From positions 1 through 41,196 of the forward strand of contig LUOR01000019.1 of assembly GCA_001626925.1 (NCBI GenBank): a stretch of 41,196 bases of DNA, written 5' to 3'. The translations under genes were made by a program, and so were the position numbers. Origin of the DNA: Moraxellaceae bacterium REDSEA-S32_B1. Its GTDB lineage: Bacteria; Pseudomonadota; Gammaproteobacteria; Pseudomonadales; Moraxellaceae. The notes under the pieces are model-generated. The model saw only the letters and a list, made by a program, of their open reading frames with translations. It was not told the DNA's origin and did not search any database. Below are positions 26,799 through 36,247 of the stretch, piece after piece; positions within the stretch are counted from its first letter, which is position 1; each line of letters begins with the position of its first letter.

Positions 26799-28949
26799 TT
26801 AACGATTTACCGTGCTATTGTCAGTGACAATTCGTGGTGTGACAAAAATTAATAACTCATCGCGGTTATCAACCTTCGATGTAGTTTTAAACAAATTACC
26901 CACAATAGGCAGATCACCAAAGAACGGAACTTTAGTCACACTATTACCATTTACCGTTTCAAATACACCACCAAGCACAACGGTTTCACCATTACTCACC
27001 AAAACATTGGTTTCAATCTGGTTTTTGTCAATTGTCAATTCACCATTTGGTGCTGGTGCGCCTGGTGCATCTTTGGCAATACTGAGCTGCATACTGACTT
27101 TACCATCGGGAGTAATACTCGGTGTAACATCTAAGGTCAAAGTTGCATCAATAAATTCTATTTTAGGTACAGCATTTGCCCCCGCACCTGAAGACGATTG
27201 GTATGGAATTTGTGTACCCGATTTAATCGATGCTTTTTGCTTATCTGCTGTCAGGACTTTTGGCGTAGAGACAATCTCAGTCAAACCATCCGCTTCAGCA
27301 GCCGATAACTCTAAATCCAGCATAAAATCAGACAAACTTATTAAACCAAACGCAATACGACCAGCTGGATTTGCCACACCCAAATCCACGTTCAAATTGC
27401 TTGGGCGTTCAATTTCATAAGTATAGCCACCCAACTCATCATCCAACTCAGGCTCACGCAAGTTCCACAATGTAGTGTCACTTCCCCCCACCAACAAATC
27501 ATTATTATTCGTAATACCTTGAGACAATACACCCCACTTCACACCGAATGCCTTACTAAAGTCATTGGATGCACGCACGATACGGGCTTCGATCATCACT
27601 TGCTTCACAGGGACATCGATCAGCTCGATCATCTTGCGAATTTCATCGATCTTTTGTGCGGTATCATTGACGATCAAGGTATTGGTACGAATGTCACTCG
27701 ATACCGATCCACGAGGACTGAGTAGATTCCCTGCCAGCTCATCGTTATTAACTGTATTCTGATTACTGCTACCAGAAGTCGAACCATTTTTACGCTCGGT
27801 AATCAGCTTCTCAACATCAGCCACTTTGGCATAATTTAACTGAATGTAATCTGTTTGAATTGGCGCAAGTTTAATACTTTGCGCAATGGCTTTTGCTTCG
27901 TCTTCTTCTGCCTTGATTAGCTCTGCAACTGGGGCAATCCAAATCACGTTGCCGTTACGACGCTTGTCGAGGTTTTTGCTTTTGAGAATAATATCAAGTG
28001 CTTGATCCCAAGGCACATCTTTTAAGCGAATGGTGATTTGACCTTGCACAGAATCCGCAGCCACCATGTTGACATTGGTAAAGTCGGCAAGTAACTGTAA
28101 CACACGACGCACTTCAATATCTTGGAAGTCTAATGAGATTTTTTTGCCGTTATAGGTTTGTGGTGCACGGATCATCGACGCAGGTGAATTATCTACAGGA
28201 CGTTTCACGCTAATGGTCAACTTATCTTCAGCTTGATACGCCATATATTCATAGCTACCGCTTGGCTGAATCACAATCACACCATTACTGCCTTCATTGT
28301 ACGCATCAATGGTATTCACAGGCGTTGCGAAATCACCCACATTTAGACGACGAGCTAAATGTGCAGGAACTTTTGTTCCAAGCATACGCACCACAACTTT
28401 ACTACCTTGCTGCTGTACATCGACAGGTGCATGTGCACTACCCAACTCGATATTCACCAAACCTTCGCCTTGAGCGCCACGCTCAAAACCAATATTGGTC
28501 AAACCCATATTCTGTTGTTGTGTCGCTTGCGCAACATTCGTTGGCAATGCGACATTTTCACGAATTTCAGGTGCCACTTTGAGAATAAATGTATTGCCCT
28601 CAGTACGTGTGGTAAAGGCACCATGATCTTTAAGATTAATCGTTAAGCGAGAACGCTCAGCATCTTCAAGGACATCTACACTGCCAATTTCTGTGGTATT
28701 CACAGCAACACTGTTGCCAACAGAATTCGTTGCGCCCTCAAAGTCTAGAATTAAACGAGATGGTGATTCCAATTGATATGCTTTAGGTTGCACCGGCAAG
28801 CCATTAAACATCACGCGCAATTCTGTACCTTGATCAGCCGTTGACATTGGCACAACTTGCGTAATCGCAACTTGCGCACTCACGACTTGAACCACCCCAC
28901 ATGCCACAGCCGACATTACAAATCTTTTCATGGTGAGTTGCATATTCAT
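26799..28949 (-). CDS. pilQ: Type IV pilus secretin PilQ
   Basis: PilQ forms the outer-membrane ring through which the pilus passes and DNA enters. The 716-residue protein has a signal peptide (MNMQLTMKRFVMSAVACGVV, ending VSA), AMIN-type domains that bind peptidoglycan (about 25-240), a secretin STN/N0 domain (KISLDFQDIEVRRVLQLLAD), an N1 domain, and the C-terminal secretin core (VPVKQVMIEARIVRASNDFS, then GTQIPYQSSS and VVLGGVFET). An in-frame ATG at 28988 gives 13 more residues. The ATG at 28949 is preferred because it has a GGGGA ribosome site and a clean signal peptide. PilP precedes it. Confidence 0.96.
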   Translation of the reverse strand: MNMQLTMKRFVMSAVACGVVQVVSAQVAITQVVPMSTADQGTELRVMFNGLPVQPKAYQLESPSRLILDFEGATNSVGNSVAVNTTEIGSVDVLEDAERSRLTINLKDHGAFTTRTEGNTFILKVAPEIRENVALPTNVAQATQQQNMGLTNIGFERGAQGEGLVNIELGSAHAPVDVQQQGSKVVVRMLGTKVPAHLARRLNVGDFATPVNTIDAYNEGSNGVIVIQPSGSYEYMAYQAEDKLTISVKRPVDNSPASMIRAPQTYNGKKISLDFQDIEVRRVLQLLADFTNVNMVAADSVQGQITIRLKDVPWDQALDIILKSKNLDKRRNGNVIWIAPVAELIKAEEDEAKAIAQSIKLAPIQTDYIQLNYAKVADVEKLITERKNGSTSGSSNQNTVNNDELAGNLLSPRGSVSSDIRTNTLIVNDTAQKIDEIRKMIELIDVPVKQVMIEARIVRASNDFSKAFGVKWGVLSQGITNNNDLLVGGSDTTLWNLREPELDDELGGYTYEIERPSNLNVDLGVANPAGRIAFGLISLSDFMLDLELSAAEADGLTEIVSTPKVLTADKQKASIKSGTQIPYQSSSGAGANAVPKIEFIDATLTLDVTPSITPDGKVSMQLSIAKDAPGAPAPNGELTIDKNQIETNVLVSNGETVVLGGVFETVNGNSVTKVPFFGDLPIVGNLFKTTSKVDNRDELLIFVTPRIVTDNSTVNR

Positions 28950-29005
28950 TACAGTCCCCATTTCACCCACTAATTTCATTATATTCATTTCTTAATCTTC
29001 CCTTA

Positions 29006-29542
29006 TCAAGTTTCACCATGCAAAATCAAAGTACGCGGACGTTCGATATAGCCGTCCTGCCCGTCTGGCACTATTTCTAATAGTGAAATTTGATTTGGAT
29101 TAATCGCCACAATGCGTCCATGGTTTTTACCCATATAACTGCCAATTTGCACTCGTTCAATTTCTCCAGCAGGAGATTGAATTAAGGCAACAATACGCCC
29201 TGAAGCACTGGTCATCGTCCCCTTCATCAATAGCTCTTCGAGTGTGTATTCTTCAAGCGGTTGCGTTGGGCGCCCTAAGTTTGGATAAACTCGCTTCCCT
29301 GCCATGACCCGAAGCTCACGTGCAATACTGGTCGGTACGAATGGGCTTTTTGCACCAAAACTTGAATAAGAATAGCTTGGCACAGGGGTAAATACTGGCG
29401 GAGGCTCGATCGGCAATGGTGTCGCATTGCGAATTTCGTCCATTTTAGTGTGCACTTCATCGACACGTGACTCACAACCAGCCAAGGCAAGTATCGATGC
29501 AACAACTAATGTTGATTTAATCAGAGCGCTTTGATTTCTCAT
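29006..29542 (-). CDS. pilP: Pilus assembly lipoprotein PilP
   Basis: PilP is an inner-membrane lipoprotein linking PilNO to the N0 domain of PilQ. The 178-residue protein has a lipobox (ILALAGC, Cys23), a Pro-rich flexible stretch (PLPIEPPPVFTPVPSYSY) and a C-terminal beta-sandwich including GRPTQPLEEYTLEELLMKG. The start overlaps the pilO stop by four bases (ATGA). Length and order match the family. Confidence 0.95.
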   Translation of the reverse strand: MRNQSALIKSTLVVASILALAGCESRVDEVHTKMDEIRNATPLPIEPPPVFTPVPSYSYSSFGAKSPFVPTSIARELRVMAGKRVYPNLGRPTQPLEEYTLEELLMKGTMTSASGRIVALIQSPAGEIERVQIGSYMGKNHGRIVAINPNQISLLEIVPDGQDGYIERPRTLILHGET

Positions 29543-30240
29543 TTTTTCAGCTCCTCATTTTTTTCATCCGCAATTTCAAGCTCCGACATGTAGCGATACG
29601 TTTTCGCTTTTGCTTCCATCTTTAATTGAGGCACTTCACTACCAGCACCCTTTTCAGTAGTCAACGTAAAATCGTGCAATGTCACAATACGAGGCAATGC
29701 CGCAACAGAACTTACAAAAGCGCCCATGCTGTGGTAATTACCATAAACCTGCATATCTATTGGTAGTTCAATAAAGACTTCCTGCTTAATTTCAGGTTGT
29801 AGCTTAATGTTTTTAAACTCAAGACCTGATGACACACCCGCCATATTGATATCTTCAACCAAACCTGGAATTTCAGTCTCTTTCGGAAGTTGCTCAAGCT
29901 GTTGATTGAATTGTACTTCCATTAATTCCACTTGCTGTTTGTATTGCAGCAAGTTACGCAGTTTCGAATCTTTATCACGAAACTCATTGAGCAGATTCGC
30001 TTCTTGCGCTTCAGCATTAGCAATATCTTCACGAACGCTCTTAATCGCTAGAAAGTATGCTGCAATCAATATTAACAATAGAATAAACACATATACCGTC
30101 ACCTTGACCGATGTTGACCAAGCGCCGATATTATCCATATCCATTTGTTGTAACTGCTGAACATAACGTTCAAAAGAAAAGCCTTTTTTCTTGGTTGGCT
30201 CAAACTCATCCATTTGATTTACATTATTATCTAAACTCAT
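29539..30240 (-). CDS. pilO: Pilus alignment protein PilO
   Basis: PilO pairs with PilN in the inner membrane and joins the cytoplasmic PilM ring to PilP/PilQ. The 233-residue protein has a short cytoplasmic end, one membrane segment at about 47-67 (VKVTVYVFILLLILIAAYFL), a coiled-coil (about 75-115) and a ferredoxin-like fold with VYGNYHSMGAFVSSVAALPR. It overlaps pilN and pilP by four bases each, so the operon is translationally coupled. Confidence 0.95.
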   Translation of the reverse strand: MSLDNNVNQMDEFEPTKKKGFSFERYVQQLQQMDMDNIGAWSTSVKVTVYVFILLLILIAAYFLAIKSVREDIANAEAQEANLLNEFRDKDSKLRNLLQYKQQVELMEVQFNQQLEQLPKETEIPGLVEDINMAGVSSGLEFKNIKLQPEIKQEVFIELPIDMQVYGNYHSMGAFVSSVAALPRIVTLHDFTLTTEKGAGSEVPQLKMEAKAKTYRYMSELEIADEKNEELKK

Positions 30241-30860
30241 GGCGCCACCTTCATTTCTTCAGGCATGGTATCTGTCGATACTGTGCTGTATTCATCCAAG
30301 TCCACAGTCACATCAAACACGCCGTAAGCATCTTCTTCACGTGGGAGCACTGCACCTTGTTGTACTGGCTTCACTTCCACAGCTTCAAATGAGTTCATAA
30401 ATGCATTTCTGAACCAAGGTGATGCATCTAGATTTCGCAAAAAGTCTGAGACCACATTAGGATCTTGCGCCTTACCTTTTAATGTGAATTTATTTTCTTT
30501 ACGAGAAAACTCCGTCACATACATATTTGATGGCGTAAGTTTTGCCAACTCATCAAAGACATGCACAATCACTGGACGCACACCTTGTAAGTCTTGAATC
30601 AGCTTCATGCGCTCAACAATCTGCTCTTTGCGCTCTTGCAAGCCATCGAGTTCTTTTATCTGACGATCTAATTGTTGATTGGCAGCCACTACGGTCTGAT
30701 TGGCATCATTTTGATCTTGTAATTGATTATTAAAAAACAACCAAATCAATCCCGACAACACTACCCCAAGCAATGCAACTGCAGCGCTAATTGCAAAAAA
30801 TTCTTTTTTTCGCTGCTCTCGAAGCGCTTCACGCCATGGCAGCAGGTTTATTTTAGCCAT
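30237..30860 (-). CDS. pilN: Pilus assembly protein PilN
   Basis: PilN begins MAKINLLPWREALREQRKKE; the INLLPWR motif inserts into PilM in known structures. A membrane segment at about 22-42 is followed by a coiled-coil (about 48-90) and a ferredoxin-like domain (about 95-190). The 207-residue length is normal. The ATG overlaps the pilM stop (TAATG). Confidence 0.96.
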   Translation of the reverse strand: MAKINLLPWREALREQRKKEFFAISAAVALLGVVLSGLIWLFFNNQLQDQNDANQTVVAANQQLDRQIKELDGLQERKEQIVERMKLIQDLQGVRPVIVHVFDELAKLTPSNMYVTEFSRKENKFTLKGKAQDPNVVSDFLRNLDASPWFRNAFMNSFEAVEVKPVQQGAVLPREEDAYGVFDVTVDLDEYSTVSTDTMPEEMKVAP

Positions 30861-31921
30861 TAATCAAAACTCCTTAACGCCAAGCCACATGCCACCAATA
30901 ATGATGACGCATTACGTTCTAATTTTTTTGCGTCGACTTGAGGCGCATACCCCATTCTCAAAAATGGATTTGCCAAAGTCACACGATAACCTAAGCTATC
31001 TTGCAATACTTTCGACAACCCTGGAATTTGTGCACCACCACCAGCAAGCAATAGATGGTCGATCTCTGAATATTGCGAGGAGGAAAAGAAAAATTGTAAT
31101 GAGCGTGCAGCTTGTTGTGCCAAGCCATCCATGAATGGATAGAGCACTTCTGCCTCATAATCATCAGGCAGATTACGCTCTTCTTTAGCATAGGTCGCTT
31201 CTTCCAAACCTAGCCCGTAGCGCTGTTGAATTTCATGGGTCAGTTGTTTACCGCCGAAGCTTTGTTCACGGCTATAAATCACTTCGCCTTGATTTAAGAC
31301 AGTGAGCGTAGTTTGCGTGTGACCGATATCCAGCACACCAACAAGCTTCGTCCCAATTGGCAAACTGTCTGAAAGCAAAGCGTATGCACGTTCAAGTGCG
31401 TAGGAATCCACATCCATGACTTTTGGCTTTAATCCAGCCAGTTCAATTACTTCTGCGCGGCTATCAACGTTTTCACTGCGCGTCGCTACCAGTAGCACAT
31501 CGACTTTGTTTAGATTTTTTTCATTGATACGAATGATCTCAAAATCCAAGCTGACTTCATCCAATGGATATGGAATATATTGCTCTGCATCCATGCGAAT
31601 CTGAACTTCACGTTCATCATCACCCATATCTGCATCCATTTCGATGACTTTGGTAATGACGGTCACAGTGGGTACAGCAGCAGCAACGTCTTTGGTACTT
31701 GGATTGGCAAGATTGTAGGCACGTTCTAAAATTTCACCGACATTTTCAGCTTGCATGATGTTTTTATCCAATACATCATTCTCAGCCAAAGGCAGTGCCC
31801 CAAAAGCTTCAACTTGATACTTTCCATCTTTACGACCAAGTTGAATTAGCTTTACAGAAGTAGAACCAATGTCTACTCCGATCACACCCCTTGATGATTT
31901 AGAATTTAGTTTAAACACCAT
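30860..31921 (-). CDS. pilM: Pilus assembly ATPase-like protein PilM
   Basis: PilM is an actin-like cytoplasmic protein that binds the PilN N-terminus and connects the pilus motor to the envelope complex. The 353-residue protein has the nucleotide-binding phosphate loops GVIGVDIGSTSVKLIQL (near 14-30) and GVLDIGHTQTTLTVL (about 194-208), and the adenosine motif HLLLAGGGAQIPGLS. It is the first gene of the operon, divergent from mrcA with 149 bases between them. Confidence 0.96.
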   Translation of the reverse strand: MVFKLNSKSSRGVIGVDIGSTSVKLIQLGRKDGKYQVEAFGALPLAENDVLDKNIMQAENVGEILERAYNLANPSTKDVAAAVPTVTVITKVIEMDADMGDDEREVQIRMDAEQYIPYPLDEVSLDFEIIRINEKNLNKVDVLLVATRSENVDSRAEVIELAGLKPKVMDVDSYALERAYALLSDSLPIGTKLVGVLDIGHTQTTLTVLNQGEVIYSREQSFGGKQLTHEIQQRYGLGLEEATYAKEERNLPDDYEAEVLYPFMDGLAQQAARSLQFFFSSSQYSEIDHLLLAGGGAQIPGLSKVLQDSLGYRVTLANPFLRMGYAPQVDAKKLERNASSLLVACGLALRSFD

Positions 31922-31954
31922 TCTATTCCCTATTGTTTTTTATCCCCATGTTGG

Positions 31955-31983
31955 ATTATGCACTATTTTTTTTACAGTGAGTA
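31955..31983 (-). promoter_or_regulatory. Candidate pilM operon promoter
   Basis: On the minus strand CATAAT (31955-31960) is a good -10, 17 bases after a poor -35 (TACTCA). It sits 34 bases before the pilM start. Confidence 0.4.
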
Positions 31984-32018
31984 GCATTTTGTTACTAACA
32001 ATATTGATAGCTAAAGGC

Positions 32019-32024
32019 TATACT
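32019..32024 (+). promoter_or_regulatory. Candidate -10 element of mrcA
   Basis: TATACT lies 47 bases before the mrcA start; the matching -35 (TAACAA at 17 bases) is weak. Confidence 0.4.
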
Positions 32025-32070
32025 TAGCATTTTCCAACACACCCCAATGACCCATTAAAACCTACTTATT

Positions 32071-34776
32071 ATGAAAATGCTATCATCTCAGGGAAAGATT
32101 CATCCTTTTTTTGCAATCTTGATCTTAATCCTGCTCGCTGTACCGATGGCATTCTACGGCATGTACCTTTATATTGCGCCGTCTCTCCCTGAAATGAGCA
32201 GTTTGCAACGTGCACCTTTGGAAAAACCACTACAAATTTATACCAAAGATGATGTATTGATTGCCGAGTTTGGTGATCGGCTATCCATGCCAGTTAAATA
32301 TGAAAACATTCCTGAGGATATGGTATTTGCGTTTTTAGCCGCTGAGGATTCTGCGTTTTTTGAACATAGCGGTGTCAGTCTTAAGGGGCTAGGTCGCGCA
32401 GTCAGTGAAACCATTAGCGGTGCATCACAAACCGGCGGTTCAACCATCACCATGCAGGTTGCCAAAAACTATTATCTTTCGCCTGAACGTACATTAAGAC
32501 GCAAACTCACTGAGATTTTCTTAGCACGAAAAATTGAGCAGAATCTCAGTAAAGAACAGATTCTCACTTTATATGTCAATAAAATTTTCTTAGGGAAAAA
32601 TGCGTACGGTATTCAAGCTGCAGCCCGAATTTATTACAACAAGACCTTAGAGCAACTCACGCTTGCTGAAAAAGCCATGATCGCAGGCTTACCCAAAGCA
32701 CCTTCAAAATATAATCCCGTAGCCAATCCTGAACGTGCATTAGAACGTCGCAATTGGATTTTAGGGCGGATGTTACAACTGGGCTACATCAATCAACAGC
32801 AATATGAAACAGCAATCGCAGAGCCGATTCGCTTAAAGTTATTAGATCGCAAGGTGCCGACGAAGTACCCGTATCTTGCAGAGTTGACACGCCGTGAATT
32901 GGTAGATCGCTTTGGCAAGCAAGTGGTCAATTCAGGCTTTAAGGTCTATACCACTGTGACCAGTTATCGCCAAGAAACAGCAGAAGATGCTGTGCGTAGC
33001 GGTTTGGAGGCTTATGACCGTCGTCATGGTTGGCGTGGCGCTGAAGCAAATGATAAGCCGTTAAAAGACTTTTTTGTGGTCGGTGACATGCATCCTGCAC
33101 GAGTAATTAAAGTCAATAATAGTAGCTTTGAAGCTGAGCTCAAAAACGGTGACACCGTAACGATTCCTTGGTCAGGAATGAATTGGGTAAGACTCTATCG
33201 CAGTGCCAACAACCCAGGACCTGCAGCAGGTCGTCCATCACAAATCGTCAAAGTGAATGACATCGTTCGCCTACGACCGAATGCTAATAAGACTGCTTGG
33301 CGTTTGACACAAATTCCAAAAGTGCAAGGTCAATTGGTTGCCATCAATCCAAATAATGGTGCACTCGAAGCTGTGGTTGGTGGTTATAATTTTTATCACT
33401 CGAAGTTCAACCGAACTACGCAAGGGTGGCGCCAACCGGGCTCTACCATCAAACCGTTTGTCTATGCGCTTGCACTTGAACGTGGCATGACACCATACAC
33501 CATGGTCGATGATAGTCCTGTGCGGATTGGCAAATGGTCACCTCGCAACTCAGATGGTCGTTACCTCGGACGTATTGCTTTGCGCCGTGCTTTATACCTC
33601 TCTCGAAATACGGTTTCTGTCCGATTGCTACAAAATGTAGGCATTGAGCGCACACGCCAATTTTTGATGGATATTGGTCTGCATGATGACCAGATTCCTA
33701 GGAACTATACCATTGCGCTCGGTACACCACAGGTTTTACCGCTACAAATGGCAACAGGCTATGCTGCTTTTGCCAATGGTGGCTATCGTGTGCAGCCGTA
33801 CTTTATTGAGCGTATTGAAGATAGCTACGGCGAAACGATTTTTGAAGCCGATCCTGCATATGCTTGTATCAGCTGTGTTTCTGATTCAACAAGCACAAAA
33901 CCACAAGCAGAAGTCGATGAGAATAATCTCGTTACAGATCAAGTTGCTGAAATCACGAATGACTCATCTGGTCGAATTAGCAATACATCTAGCAATACCT
34001 CACAACAGACATCACCATCTAGCAATCAGTTTGCAGGGCAATACCGTCAAGCTGATCGTATTCTAAAATCCAGCTCAGCTTTTGATATGGCAAACATCTT
34101 ACGTGATGTAATCCAACATGGTACTGGACGTGCTGCACTGCGCATCGGTCGTAATGATTTGGGCGGGAAAACAGGTACCACCAATGATGCCAAAGATGCA
34201 TGGTTTGCAGGCTTTAATGGCAACTTAGTTGCTGTCGCTTGGGTTGGATTTGATACCCCAAGTACACTAGGTCGTCGTGAGTACGGTGGTGTTGCCGCCC
34301 TGCCTATTTGGATCAACTTCATGGCTGGCGCTTTGAAAAATGAACCTTACGCATGGGTTAAGCTCGATAAAAATGCTGAAGATACTGTTAGTGAATTATT
34401 TGATCAGACAGGCAATATCACTGAAGCACGTCGTCAGCAACGTGAAACGCCACCGATTGCTCGACCGATATATCGTCCTGCGCCACAACCAACTTTGGAC
34501 AGCTTGATTCAACAATTCCAACGAGACTTCCAAGGCGGTCAAGAAGATGAAATCGATCAACCACTGACGATTGAGCGAACAGCGCCACCTGCAAACATAC
34601 CAAACACGCCAATCCAAGCGCCATCTTCACAAACAGCGCAACCGAGCAATAGCGCAAACTCACCTCAAAACAATGCGTCACAAAGTAGCAATACACCGAG
34701 AAGTAACAACACCACACCTGCAGCGCAAAACCAAAATAGCGGTAGCAACCAAGCAACACCAAATAGTATTTTCTAA
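32071..34776 (+). CDS. mrcA: Penicillin-binding protein 1A
   Basis: PBP1A polymerises and cross-links peptidoglycan. The 901-residue protein has one membrane anchor (about 12-34), a GT51 glycosyltransferase domain with catalytic Glu92 (AAEDSAFFEHSGVS) and GGSTITMQVAKN, an OB-like domain inserted before the transpeptidase (about 340-420), and a transpeptidase domain with Ser458-x-x-Lys461 (GSTIKPF), Ser511-Arg-Asn513 and Lys700-Thr-Gly702. Between the SxN and KTG motifs is an acidic Ser/Gln-rich insert with a CISC pair. The last ~70 residues are Gln/Asn/Ser/Thr-rich and probably disordered. It is divergent from the pilM operon, as in Pseudomonas (ponA). Confidence 0.96.
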   Translation: MKMLSSQGKIHPFFAILILILLAVPMAFYGMYLYIAPSLPEMSSLQRAPLEKPLQIYTKDDVLIAEFGDRLSMPVKYENIPEDMVFAFLAAEDSAFFEHSGVSLKGLGRAVSETISGASQTGGSTITMQVAKNYYLSPERTLRRKLTEIFLARKIEQNLSKEQILTLYVNKIFLGKNAYGIQAAARIYYNKTLEQLTLAEKAMIAGLPKAPSKYNPVANPERALERRNWILGRMLQLGYINQQQYETAIAEPIRLKLLDRKVPTKYPYLAELTRRELVDRFGKQVVNSGFKVYTTVTSYRQETAEDAVRSGLEAYDRRHGWRGAEANDKPLKDFFVVGDMHPARVIKVNNSSFEAELKNGDTVTIPWSGMNWVRLYRSANNPGPAAGRPSQIVKVNDIVRLRPNANKTAWRLTQIPKVQGQLVAINPNNGALEAVVGGYNFYHSKFNRTTQGWRQPGSTIKPFVYALALERGMTPYTMVDDSPVRIGKWSPRNSDGRYLGRIALRRALYLSRNTVSVRLLQNVGIERTRQFLMDIGLHDDQIPRNYTIALGTPQVLPLQMATGYAAFANGGYRVQPYFIERIEDSYGETIFEADPAYACISCVSDSTSTKPQAEVDENNLVTDQVAEITNDSSGRISNTSSNTSQQTSPSSNQFAGQYRQADRILKSSSAFDMANILRDVIQHGTGRAALRIGRNDLGGKTGTTNDAKDAWFAGFNGNLVAVAWVGFDTPSTLGRREYGGVAALPIWINFMAGALKNEPYAWVKLDKNAEDTVSELFDQTGNITEARRQQRETPPIARPIYRPAPQPTLDSLIQQFQRDFQGGQEDEIDQPLTIERTAPPANIPNTPIQAPSSQTAQPSNSANSPQNNASQSSNTPRSNNTTPAAQNQNSGSNQATPNSIF

Positions 34777-34807
34777 TCAGAATGTATAATGGTTTAATTG
34801 CAGAAAC

Positions 34808-34839
34808 AAAAAAGCCCATTCATATGAATGGGCTTTTTT
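34808..34839. terminator. Bidirectional terminator between mrcA and mlaC
   Basis: An A-run, GCCCATTCAT, ATGAATGGGC and a T-run: a perfect palindrome of 32 bases. It serves both convergent genes. Confidence 0.92.
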
Positions 34840-34853
34840 AACAACAGCGTTAA

Positions 34854-35480
34854 TTATTTAGCGCCAGCTTCTGCATCCGGTTTAAAGCTTGCAATGGCTT
34901 TATCAATATTACCACCGCTTTGCTGAACATTCGCTTTAAACTGATCACGGAAAGTCAATGCCATATCAATACCGCTAACATTGATATTGCGGATTTTCCA
35001 TTGATTATTTTTGTCGATCAACTGGAAGCTTACAGGGATTTTATTGCCGTTATTGGCTTTAAAGTCCATGGTCACGACTGGATATTTCGAACCCGTATTA
35101 CGATATGGACGCAATGAATAACCTTCATTGTTATACTGCGCCAAACCTTTGGCATAGGTCTTGATCACGCTGTCACGGAAGTTTTTGGTAAACTGACCGC
35201 GTTGAGCCGCTGTACTGTATTGGTTTGAATAATACTGCCCCATTACAAGACGAGAGAAGCCTTGTACATCGACATGTGGCTCGATGTTTTGCGCAACAAT
35301 CTTGTTAATCACTGCATTATTATTCAAGTTTGATTTATTTTGTTTGAGCTCAGTAATCAGCTTATCAGAAATACGTTTCACGAAGTCTGGTGGCGTCTCA
35401 GATGGCGCTGCAAAAGCCATAGAACTCGCCATCAATCCCGCAAGTGAAAGGCTTAATGTTGCTGTTTTCATGAAAGTCAT
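34854..35480 (-). CDS. mlaC: Mla phospholipid transport periplasmic protein MlaC
   Basis: MlaC shuttles phospholipids between the outer-membrane MlaA complex and the inner-membrane MlaFEDB complex. The 208-residue protein has a signal peptide ending AFA (residues 23-25) and family segments RLVMGQYYSN, FKDSVIKTYA-like RDSVIKTYAKGLAQY and VTMDFKANNG...IPVSFQLI. The ATG at 35480 has GGAG in front; an ATG at 35471 is also possible. It is the last gene of the operon and is followed directly by a terminator; no mlaB follows. Confidence 0.94.
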   Translation of the reverse strand: MTFMKTATLSLSLAGLMASSMAFAAPSETPPDFVKRISDKLITELKQNKSNLNNNAVINKIVAQNIEPHVDVQGFSRLVMGQYYSNQYSTAAQRGQFTKNFRDSVIKTYAKGLAQYNNEGYSLRPYRNTGSKYPVVTMDFKANNGNKIPVSFQLIDKNNQWKIRNINVSGIDMALTFRDQFKANVQQSGGNIDKAIASFKPDAEAGAK

Positions 35481-35500
35481 GTGATTTCACTCCTCACTAT

Positions 35501-36247
35501 TTATTCATCAATGAACGATGGTTCATCTTGAACGGTTGGCGCAATTGCCACGTCATTCGTTGTTTCATCCGCTTCGGTCACGAATGAAGTATTTTCAGTT
35601 GCAGTTCCTTCACTTGCTGTAGTCTCTGCTGTGGCAGATTTAGACTGTGAAGACCCTGTAATAAACTTATTTACCAAATCCTCAATTTCGACTGTACCCT
35701 GTGTTTGTGTATCAGGGAAACTGCCACCTTGTGGAATATAGGTAAATGCACCGCCTGGCTCAATTTTCAGATATTTCTCACCGATGATGCCGTTGGTTGC
35801 AACCTTTATATAAGCATCTTGATCGATAGTGGTGATGTTTTTCATGTTATCAATCAGTTGCTTTTCCATTGCCTTTTGTTGCTCTGGTGAGGCTTCTGTA
35901 TAGTCGTAACTATACTTCAGATCATCCATCGCATAACCTTCAACTTGCTTTAATTGCTCAGTGTCAAAAGTCGTCAAGGATTTATCCATAGCAATGGTTA
36001 CCACTGCACGATGCGACATTGGATCAAGCTGAATATCACTGACTTGACCGACCTTTACCCCACTAATGGTGACTTTGGCACGCTCTTTCAAGCCACTAAT
36101 GTTATCGATTTTGGCAGTCAGGTTATAGCTTTCACCCATGGTGCTACCCGCCAAACCACTGACACGCATTGCCAATAAAAATAATCCTGCCGCAAATAAA
36201 ATTACAAATATTCCAACGGCCAGTTCTACTGTACGTGTTTTCATCAT
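35501..36247 (-). CDS. mlaD: Mla phospholipid transport MCE protein MlaD
   Basis: MlaD forms the hexameric MCE ring on the permease. The 248-residue protein has one membrane helix (about 8-28), an MCE domain (LTAKIDNISGLKERAKVTIS and GVKVGQVSDIQLD) and, inside the domain, an acidic helical insert at about 95-140 (YSYDYTEASPEQQKAMEKQL), before GIIGEKYLKIEPGG. An insert of this kind is reported for Acinetobacter MlaD. The C-terminus is long, Thr/Glu-rich and acidic. Its start overlaps the mlaE stop by four bases. Confidence 0.94.
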   Translation of the reverse strand: MMKTRTVELAVGIFVILFAAGLFLLAMRVSGLAGSTMGESYNLTAKIDNISGLKERAKVTISGVKVGQVSDIQLDPMSHRAVVTIAMDKSLTTFDTEQLKQVEGYAMDDLKYSYDYTEASPEQQKAMEKQLIDNMKNITTIDQDAYIKVATNGIIGEKYLKIEPGGAFTYIPQGGSFPDTQTQGTVEIEDLVNKFITGSSQSKSATAETTASEGTATENTSFVTEADETTNDVAIAPTVQDEPSFIDE

